Positions 22,078 through 30,299 of a stretch of DNA of 64,000 nucleotides are shown here, piece after piece. How positions within the stretch are numbered: position 1 is the first letter of the stretch; every line of letters starts with the position of its first letter. The stretch is from Struthio camelus (taxonomy: Eukaryota; Chordata; Aves; Struthioniformes; Struthionidae): positions 89,653,463-89,717,462 of the forward strand of contig NC_090982.1 of assembly GCF_040807025.1 (NCBI RefSeq), read 5' to 3'. Below the pieces are notes generated by a model. It had not been told where the DNA came from. It worked only from the letters and a program-made list of their open reading frames with translations, and ran no database searches. Made by a program: the position numbers and the translations under genes.

Positions 22078-24300
22078 CTAGACCCTGTCCCCACAGCAGC
22101 GAGGTGTCCTAATTAGAGGGTGTGATCTGTGTCCCCCTTGACTCAGTCCTGCTTTGGAGAAAAGAGAATTTGCAGCACTTCTTGGTGAAGAATGTTGGCA
22201 GGTGGGTGCACAGATGACAAACCGATTTTTCTCTCTTCTTCTGAGCCACCTCTCGGGACCCTCTGTGCCTGCAAGAGAACTCTCTAAATGCGGCTGGTCT
22301 AGGATAATTGTGCTCTGTGCAATGCTTAAGGAGAACATTAACATACAATTGCAGGCTAAGGAATAACCTAAACAAATAAAAGGCTCAGGAAAAGCCTAAG
22401 GGAACGCTGAAGGGCTATGGGAAGCCCCCAACCATACTGTAGAAAAAAGCGTGGGTCTTAGGCACGTCCTCAGAGAAGGAGAGATATGTTACTGCAACCC
22501 ATAGACAATGGGTGCTATTAATTACCACCTTTAATTACCAAAAGTGTTGTGAAAGCAGAAGGGGCTAGAGATGATGCATAGCAGATTATTGACTATCGGC
22601 AAAGTTGAAACAAACAACCCCCTCTTAAAATAGAAATGGGTTAGTCCTAAGTAGCAGATGAACTTTGAGTTCATCTTTGAGTAATGTGAAGAGCAGCGGT
22701 TATGTCAATCACCCTGAAAGCCTTAGAGAAGCAGTACAAAAATCTGATACCCTCATGGCCTCATCAGTCTTTTGGGTTTGTTTGGCAGGGCAATCCACCG
22801 ACGGAGGACATCTTGAAGAGAAGCAGCCTAGACCTCATGATCCAGGTGTTCACTTTGGTCATCACCTCTGAGACAAGCATCCACTTATAGGAGGAATCTA
22901 GGAGATGTATCAAAAAGGTAATAGATTCAAAACAGAGGCAAGCAAATTAAATGCTATCATTCTTCCACGCAGTTAAAGACTGAGAGAATTGTGCACTAAG
23001 CATGTGTATACAAGGGTTTGAGAAAGGATACTGGACAGTACGATAATACTGTACCAGAATAAACGTAATGTTTCATGGAAGATCGTGTAGGTAACTATTA
23101 GGTAATGTGCCTGCCTGTCTCATAACCTAGCTTTAACTGCTATATGTAATGTTTCCAGACAGTTTACCCTGTAATGTATGATGGCAAGTGCTGTGCTAAG
23201 ACCTTTCCTTTAAGGAAAAGAAAAGGAAAAAGAAAAAAGAAAAAGAATATGGTAAAGAGAAAAAGAACGTGCATAAATCTAGAGCCTTTCATTGAAAGGA
23301 AAATGCAAGTTTATCTGTTTGTTATAGAGATGGAAGCAACGACAGCAAATGCTGACAAAGAGAAAAGATGGATGAGCAGTTTTTTGTGATTAATATGTAA
23401 GGGACTGCATGAAACAAGGAAGCAAAAATGCAGTGGACCCTTGATATCACCAGAAACTGCTACAGCAGGATGTGTTCTGGCATGCGTAATTAGGGTAAGT
23501 ATTGATAATGACTGTTTGTTATTTCAGCCTCCCAGGGGCAAGACTGAGGACCAAGTAACCCATTCCCAGTGTGGATGTTGTTAACTGTATCTGGCTTAGC
23601 TTAGTTTTGCTTTGGTCATTTCTATTTTGTTTTGTTATCATATCTGCATATATAAAAAGGGAACGACATAATACTTACTTTTTAGATTAATTGCTATGGT
23701 TGAAGTTGAAGAGACCAGAAAAACGTAAGCAAGCTGAAGTAATAAAATCAAATGGATCCAAATGAAAGCTGTCTCCATCTCCCAACAAGAGAAACTCCAT
23801 TCCTTCTGTAGAGGAAGTATCCCTATGAATAGCGATCAGGATAATAGATCACCAACATATAACAGAAGGTCTGTAAGCGTTATGAAAAGTACACTGCATA
23901 CATACATTTCTCTGCATGTGACTTTATGTATCTAGGAAGGATCATATTTTATGAGCTTCAAGACAGCAAATTATTATCTTAGGTGAATGATAGTCAAGTG
24001 ACCAGAGTTACCAAAGAGGAAGTGGCAGACACAAGTGTCTGAATTGTAAAATTAAGAGGTGAATTTCAGGAAGGCTCAATTGGTTGCAACCCCTTGTTAA
24101 TTACATGGGAATTGTGTTTGGGAAAACGGGAAGACAGGTAGATGAAAGAAAGGTTAAAGCTTTGCGGAATCAAGGCTCCTTCTCATCAGTTCCAACTTAA
24201 AGCAATTTCAGGAGGACTTAAATTCTTACAGCAGTGTTAATGTAGCTTTGGTGGTATCAGCAGACTGTGGTGGGAATTATGGGAAAGGAGTCAGAACTGT
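22078..24300 (+). repeat. Left-block subsegment with mosaic identity
   Basis: Paired with 52,845-54,470. Its first 400 bp are almost identical between copies, the rest visibly more diverged. A polypurine tract (AAGGAAAAGAAAAGG and similar, 23,211-23,270) lies in a ~570-bp piece that the right copy lacks. The segment is AT-rich with short frames; its 3' part carries GGTGGTATCAGCAGACTGTGG, which in the right block continues into a retroviral pol fossil. Confidence 0.75.
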
Positions 24301-24309
24301 GTGCTGTCA

Positions 24310-24500
24310 TGAGCTACAGGCTACCACCCTCAGACCTTGGTTACCACGTATCAAGAGCAGCCAGGAGAACCCAAATGGCTCTGGAGAGGTTCTCTGACAG
24401 GTCCTGATGAGGATCCCTCAGCTGTAGGAAGGTTGGCAGTGTCCTTACCGGACTTGTGAGCAATAAGCCACAATTCATGGATCAGCAAAGGAGAGCGGGA
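24310..24500 (+). repeat. Module M, copy 1
   Basis: A ~190-bp low-copy module with core CAGCCAGGAGAACCCAAATG and end GCTGTAGGAAGGTTGGCAG. It has counterparts at 28,770-28,985, 55,540-55,745 and 60,532-60,747. This copy pairs best with 55,540-55,745. See copy 3 for what the other copies can encode. Confidence 0.75.
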
Positions 24501-24799
24501 GTAGCAACTGGCAGCCTCGTGAATATGGCATTGCTATTGATAGCAGCACCACAGGCTCTGTCTGTAGCCTCACCTGCCTGTTTGCAGCTTTACTTTGGCC
24601 TGTTTATCTGGAATACCCAGTAAGGTCTAAAACGCAAATTTTCGTGGCTAGATGGGTAACCTGTGACCCCACCTGTCTTTGCCTTGCTTTGCTGCTTAAC
24701 GCAATAACAGTAACTTGGGACCCCAGAATAAAAACTGTTACAATGCTTAAGGGAGGATCTGCATTTGCCCAGGTTAGGGAACCAAAATTAAAGTTTTTT

Positions 24800-25290
24800 G
24801 GGAAAAAAAAGCTCTAAAACGAGAATCTCCCAGTGACCTTGGTGGTCTGATTCATTTGCAGGATAATGTTCTGAGGGCCGGCAACTTGAAGATAAGCAGC
24901 TCAACCCGTTTTGTTGATTTTTGGTGATACTGTTTTAAGGAAGCATGTAAGTACCGGAGGGTCTGGGAGGGTTTTCAAACAAGACAGGGAAGAGCAAGGA
25001 AGATTTGAGAGTGTGGAAAAACTAGGTGCTATAGGTACTGAAGCTGTTAAGGGCTGAGAGAATTTGGGGTTAAGCATGTGCATATGAAAGTCTGAAAGGG
25101 GCTAATGCATGAGGAATAGTAAAATACTGTGACTGAACACAAGGATCCTCCCCAGTCTGGGCCTGTGGGTGCACCCTCGCTCTTGCAGACACAGACGCTC
25201 TGGAGGTGTAGGATACAGGCAAGCAGGCCCACAAGCGGACTTTGGGCACAGCAGCATGCAGAGAGCTCTGCATGCTCAGCAGGTGAGCAG
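24800..25290 (+). repeat. Dispersed repeat R1, copy 2
   Basis: Contains GGCCGGCAACTTGAAG, GTTTTAAGGAAGCATGTAAG, GGGCTGAGAGAATTTGGGG and TTAAGCATGTGCATATG in the same order as copy 1. It follows module M and leads into the polypyrimidine minisatellite. Confidence 0.75.
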
Positions 25291-25334
25291 AAGTGGAGTG
25301 TGTTGAAGGCTGTTCCGGGTTGTCTGGATCCATC

Positions 25335-26095
25335 CAGTTCCATTCCCTGTCCCTCTGTCCAGTTCTCCAGCTTTCTGTTTCTTTTCCCGTAGCTCTGTCC
25401 AGCACCCCGTCCCTTTGTTTAGCTACTCATTCCTCTGCCCAGCTCCCCATTCCTCTTGTACTCTTTCCATCCCTCTGTCAATATTTACATCCCTCTGACT
25501 GGCTCCCTATCACTCTATCCAGCTCTTGATCATCCTTTTCCCCTCTCTGTCCCACTACCTGCCCGCTGTCCATCTGTCCAGCTCCCCCTCCCACTGCCAC
25601 TCTCTGCCGCTCTTGTCTGTCTCTTTGTACCTTTCCAGCCTTCTGTCCCCCTCTCCAGCCTTCTCTTTCTCTTTCCATCCCTCTGTTCAGCTCCCCATCC
25701 ATTTGTCTCCTTATCCCTCTTTCTCCCTGTTCTATCTCATCTCTCTGACTTCCCCTCCCTCTTTTTCTCTCTCCACCTTTCGAGCTGGCTCTTCATCCTT
25801 CTCATTCTCTTCCCATTGCTCTGACTGGCTCCCTTTCCCTCTCTTCCAGTCCCCGTTCCTCTGTCTGGTTCTCCACCCTTCTCTTTTGCTTCCCGTCCCT
25901 CTGTCTGCTTCCCCTTCCCTCCTTTCCTCTCTTTATTCTTCTGTCCACTTCTACATCCCTCTTTTTCTCTCTTCTGCTCCCTGGTCCTCTGTCCAGCCCT
26001 CTATCCATTTGTCTGGCTCTCCATGCCTCTCTTTCTCTTCCTTTGTCCAGGGCCTTGACCCTGGGGCTAGGTCTCTATCCTTCTCTTTCTTTTTC
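25335..26095 (+). repeat. 20-bp polypyrimidine minisatellite, array 1
   Basis: Degenerate tandem units of about 20 bp with consensus CTCTGTCCAGCTCCCCATCC, almost pure C/T on the plus strand. Frames on both strands are partly open and low in complexity. The tract at about 25,815-25,993 is identical to 56,465-56,643 while flanks differ more, a sign of conversion. Mirror-like polypyrimidine tracts can form triplex (H) DNA. Confidence 0.85.
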
Positions 26096-26106
26096 CAATC
26101 ATAATT

Positions 26107-26445
26107 GTGGGAATAGTTACGGGCCTTGGACTAGGGAGTAGTGCTAGGAGGGCTGTGCAGTTGCCTGGCCTCTCAGTAACTGTTCTGGCCTCTTTGCAGG
26201 TGCTGAAGCGTAGTCTAGCTGTGACAACGCTCCTTCGACTGCTAGCAGCTCTGCAGAGATCTGCGGCTGGCCGTGGAGGACAAGCTGTGACTTGCAGCAT
26301 GGATACAGCTAAGTCCTGGGGCTGCGTTGTATGTGAGCAGGGCTGGGAGGTGGAAGGTGGTTGTCCCCTAGGTGGTTACTGGAGTCACTGGCTGTGGATG
26401 TTTGCCCATGGAGCTGAGGGGACCAAAAATATTAGTTGTCTGTAA
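26107..26445 (+). other. Paired 112-codon open frame, left copy
   Basis: The frame has the same length as 57,702-58,040 in the diverged right copy and ends in the shared HGAEGTKNISCL (right: INCL). It contains SKSWG-like TAKSWGC and GGCPLGGYWSHWLWMFAHG. It has no ATG start (GTG only), but an acceptor-like TTCTGGCCTCTTTGCAG lies inside it at about 26,185-26,201. Differences cluster in the middle third. It may be an exon or chance. Confidence 0.2.
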
Positions 26446-27199
26446 TGGAGATGAGTTAGTGCTTGCAGTGTTTCAGGTAGGTTCAGTGGAAGTGCAGCGT
26501 AGTGCGCTCTGCGGAGCAATGCTTGCACGTGCTCATGTTTGGTGGCTAAAGCCAAGCCTATAAACAGCAACTGTAACATGATTCTGATGCGCATCTTCCT
26601 GTTCTGCTGCACTTCTAAATGAATTATTACTTTATTTTGTGGGGTTGTCTTTATCAGTCAGGGTTTACAGTTTGCTGACTTAGCAATCAGGGTGCAGGAT
26701 TTAAAATTTTAAAGCCTCTGCAACCATTTGGGTTCCAAGACTTGCAGTTTTTCACTTCAGGGTTTATGCCTTACTGATAAACGACAAGGGCTAAATCCTT
26801 AGGCTTCAGGGCTTACAGCTTATTACCTAAGCAGCAGGGTGCAAACCCTTCTCTGGGGTTCCTAACCTTCCCCTGTTCCCAGCGTTCAGCTTTGTGCACT
26901 GACCTGAGGTCTGGATTTGATAAGGCGCAGGCCCATCGCACTGAGAGTGGTGATGTGACAGGTGAGGTGAGAGCTGTGAAAGTGTCTTGCAGGGCTCTAG
27001 TCTGGGGTAGGGCAGTAGTGCAGACAGGCAGGATCAGAGATCAAAGATCTTCTCACCTGTCAGAGCTGAATCCTATCCCTGAAGGAAAAAGTAGAGGGGA
27101 TAGGCTGTCAGCTACTCAGACGCCTGCCGCGTCAAGGGCAGCAGCAGGAGCTGACCCTTCCCCAAAGGACCGACGAACGCTGGTGCAGAGATGACTCTT

Positions 27200-27370
27200 C
27201 GGGTGTCACAGGGTAAGGGGAAGCATGCTGGCACTGAGCTCCATGGCAAACTCCCTCCCAGGTGTTGCTTCTGCGCAGTAAAACAATAAACAGTTGCTTT
27301 ATTCTTTGCACTCGTGTCTGTGGTTCCTGCCGTCGCTTTGCCTGAAGATGATGCCCAGGGGAGGAGGTTA
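27200..27370 (+). mobile_element. LTR R/U5-like fossil
   Basis: AATAAACAGTTGCTTTATTC followed by TTTGCACTCGTGTCTGTGG resembles the poly-A signal and U5 of a retroviral LTR on the plus strand. Its twin is at about 58,962-59,132. Family and limits are unknown. Confidence 0.25.
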
Positions 27371-27839
27371 CACATTGTGTCTGGGATTGGGAGCTGGTCC
27401 CCACATCCTTTGTTCTTGGGGGTCCCTGCGGTTCCCAGGGACCCCAGTGCTGTTCACAGGGCTCTGGGTAACTTCCCTTGCATTGCCTCGACCCTTGGGG
27501 CTCTTGGTGGAGTTTCCCATTATCCTGGGGGCAGCCAGGGCTCCGCAGGGCAGTGTGAGGGCCCCAGACTGCTCCCAGATTTGCTTTCAGCACTCTGCAA
27601 CGTCTCTCATGTGTCGGTGGCGGGGGCCTGTGCGCCTGGGGCTGGGAGACACTTTCCCTGGGGACAGGGGGAGCCTGCAGGCACCGTCCCGTCAGCCGCG
27701 CTGAGCCCTGTGACATGTCCTGCTGCCCCTTCGGTGTGCACTGAGACCCTGCACTCGTACTTTGCTTTGCCCCACAGCCCTGCGTTTGCCCTCCGACGCC
27801 CTCAGGACCCCTCCGTTCACGTTCTGAGGTGCCCCCGAT

Positions 27840-28700
27840 CCCTCTGTGTGCCCCGGGGCCCAGTGCTGGTTTTGCAGCACGCCACAAAGTTCTCTGCTGA
27901 GCTTTCTCCCCTGCCCAGGAGCTGTCCGGGTGCCTTCTGGCGCCTCCGGGCCCCGCAGAGTCCCTCCGTCTGCGCTGTCGTCGCCCGGTAACTTCCTTTT
28001 TTCCACTGTTCCTTTACGGCGGGGCTGGGAGTGGTGTCGGGAGGGCGGAGGGGTCCCAGGGGAGCCCTGCGGAGGGTCGCGGCGGTGCCGGGGATCGCGG
28101 GGCCGGGGGGCTCCGGGCTCCACGGCGGCTGCCGGGGACGGGACGGGATCGCCGCTGGGTCCAACCTCACGGAGCGCTGCTGCCCGCGGCATCCTGGGAG
28201 ATGTAGTCTTCCGGCGCCGGGCGGCCATGCTGGTTTGGGAGTGCGGCATGCCGGGAGCAGTAGTCTTCCGGCACCGGGCTGCCGGGCGGCCAGGCTGTCT
28301 GCGGGGCGCGGCATGCCGGGAGCAGTAGTCTTCCGGCGCCGGGCTTCCGGGCGGCCATTTTAGTCTGCAGAGCATTCTGGGAGATGTATTCTTCCGGTAC
28401 CGAGCTTCCGGGCGGCCATGTTGTTTTGGGGGCGCGGCATGCCGGGAGCAGTAGTCTTCCGGCGCCGGGCTGCCGGGCGGCCATTTTCATCTGCGGAGCA
28501 TTCTGGGAGATGTAGTGTCCCAGCACCGAGCTTCCGGGCGGCCATTTTAATCTGTTAGGCATGCCGGGAGGCGTTGGCTTCCCTTGCTGGGTTTCTGGGA
28601 GATCATGTTGTGCCTGTCGAGGTGGCAGGAGGTGCAGCTGTCAACAGGGTTCCCACCCGCTGGCCACGTCGTGCTCTGTGGCAGCCAGGAGCTGCCGTTC
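27840..28700. promoter_or_regulatory. CpG island with promoter-type tandem repeat (left)
   Basis: A GC-rich, CpG-dense block precedes and includes the 57-65 bp repeat at 28,189-28,610. The combination of island, ZNF143/THAP11-like, ETS-like and YY1-like motifs is typical of TATA-less, often bidirectional housekeeping promoters. No confident first exon could be attached. The YY1-like GGCCAT words could also include an initiation region. Confidence 0.45.
28189..28610 (-). repeat. ZNF143/ETS/YY1 promoter minisatellite (left)
   Basis: Six to seven units of 57-65 bp; GTAGTC/GTATTC/GTAGTG marks occur at 28,203, 28,260, 28,325, 28,386, 28,451 and 28,512. On the minus strand several units read ACTACATCTCCCAGnATGC, the ZNF143/THAP11 (SBS) motif; others have ACTACTGCTCCCGGCATGC. 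Most units also carry CTTCCGG (ETS/GABPA class), and many end in GCGGCCATTTT or GCGGCCATGTT (YY1 class). Two unit subtypes alternate in the middle, suggesting a dimeric higher-order unit of about 126 bp. The orientation given is that of the ZNF143 motif. Confidence 0.85.
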
Positions 28701-28769
28701 CAGGTGCCTGTGCCTCCTCAGCACTGCAGCAGTGGGCCAGTGTGTCTGTTCCTTACTTGTCATGTCATG

Positions 28770-28985
28770 GGGGAAGGACTATATGCTGCCGTGAAGAACT
28801 ACGGGCTGCTGCCCTCAGACCTCTGTCAGTTATCGCGTGTCAGGAGCGGCCAGGAGAATCCAAATGCCAGCGGAAAGGTTCTCTGCCCGGTCCCGAAGAG
28901 GAGCCTTCGGCCGTAGGAAGGTTGGCAGCGTCCTTACCGTGACCCGTGAGCCACGCTTCGTGGACCAGCAAAGGAGAGGGGGGAG
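28770..28985 (+). repeat. Module M, copy 2
   Basis: Same core as copy 1 (GCCAGGAGAATCCAAATGCC; CGTAGGAAGGTTGGCAGCG) located just after the promoter minisatellite. It is practically identical to 60,532-60,747. It is followed by R1 copy 3 and a second polypyrimidine array, so the order M-R1-polypyrimidine occurs twice in each block. Confidence 0.75.
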
Positions 28986-29199
28986 TAGCGCCTGGTAGCC
29001 CAGTCGCTATGGCATCGCTGGCGCTAGCAGGCCCGCGAGGTCTGTGTGAAGCCTCACCTGCCTGTCTGGAGCTTTATTTTGGTCTGTTTACCCGGAGTAA
29101 CCGGCGAGGCCTAAAATGAGAATTTAGGATGGCTAGATGGGTTACCTGTGACCCGACCTGTCCTCGCCTTGCTTTGCTGCCTAGCAGCAAGCAATAACG

Positions 29200-29300
29200 G
29201 GAACTTGGGACCCCAGAATAAAAACTGTTGCAGTGCTTAAGGGAGGACCTGCGTTTGCCCAGGTTAGGGAACCGTAATGAAAGCTTGGGGGGGGGGGGAG
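29200..29300 (+). repeat. Poly-A-signal-like word and poly-G tract
   Basis: GACCCCAGAATAAAAACTGT (also at 24,720 and 60,972) is followed by a 12-G run at about 29,285-29,296. The run is a base or two shorter in the right copy. The first word may belong to an LTR-derived end; this is weak. Confidence 0.4.
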
Positions 29301-29344
29301 CGGGAGGGGGGAGAGGAAGCTCCAAAACAGGAACCTCCCGGTGA

Positions 29345-29770
29345 CCTTGGTGGTTTGATTCATTTGCAGAATAGTGTTCCGAGGGCCAGCAACCTGAGGA
29401 GGAGCCGCTCGACCCGTTTTGTTGATTTCGGTGATGCTGTTTTAAGGAAGCACGTAAGTACAGAAGAGCTCTGGGAGGGTTTTCAAACAAGACGGGGAAG
29501 AGCGTGGGAAAGCTAGGTGCCGTGAGTACGGAAGTTGTTAAGGGCTGAGAGAATTTGGGGGGTTAAGCGTGCGCACGTGACGGTCTGAAAGGGGCTGATG
29601 CACAAGCAGTAGTAAAAGGGCGTGACGGAGTGCAAGGTTCCTCCCCGGTGTGGGCCCGTGCGTGCGCCCTCGCTCTCGCGGACGCAGGCGCTCTGGAGGC
29701 GCAGGGATTCGGGCAAGCAGGCCCACAGGCGGACTTGGGGAAAACGGTGTGCAGAGCGCTCGGCGGGTGA
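29345..29770 (+). repeat. Dispersed repeat R1, copy 3
   Basis: GGCCAGCAACCTGAGGAGG, GTTTTAAGGAAGCACGTAAG, GGGCTGAGAGAATTTGGGG and GTTAAGCGTGCGCACGTGA occur in the family order. CpG replaces TpG/CpA at several sites compared with copies 1-2, so this copy is younger, less methylated or converted. Confidence 0.75.
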
Positions 29771-29829
29771 GCGGGGCTGGAGCGGGTCGAGGGCTGTCCC
29801 GGGCGGGCTGCCTGGGTCCATCCGGTTCT

Positions 29830-30295
29830 GCTCCCTGTCCCTCTGTCCAGCTCTCCATCTTTCTCTTTCTTTCCCCATAGCTCTGTCCGGTGCCCCATCC
29901 CTTTGTTTAACTACTCGTTGCTCTGCCCAGCTCCCCATCCCTCTTGTACTCTTCCCGTCCCTCTGTCAATACCTGCTTCCCTCTGTCTGCTTCTCCATCC
30001 CTCTGACTGGCTCCCTATCGCTCTGTCCAGCTCTTCGTCGTCCTCTTTCTCTCCCGATCCCACTACCTGCCTGCTGTCCCTCTGCCTGGCTCCCCATCCC
30101 TCCACCCCCCCCCCCCAACTGCTCTGTCTATCTGCCTCTTCGTACCTCTCTTTGCCCCTTCAGCCCTCCATCCACCTCTCCAGTCTTCTCTGTTTCCATC
30201 CCTCTGTTCAGCTCCTCATCCATCTATTTGCCGCCTCCTTATCCCTCTTTTCCCCTGTACCATCCCATCTCTCTGTCCGACTTCCCCTCTCTCTT
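29830..30295 (+). repeat. 20-bp polypyrimidine minisatellite, array 2
   Basis: Same 20-bp unit as array 1, about 23 units, including several exact 20-bp steps around 29,930-30,040. It carries a 14-C run near 30,104-30,117 that differs in length and sequence from the right copy. Confidence 0.85.
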
Positions 30296-30299
30296 TTGG

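Noticed and set aside
27132-28375. Long frames across the CpG islands (for example 251, 227 and 225 codons, duplicated at 58,894-60,137)
   Set aside because: GC-rich low-stop DNA with frames open on both strands. They cross the promoter minisatellite, and duplication identity is recent so conservation proves nothing.
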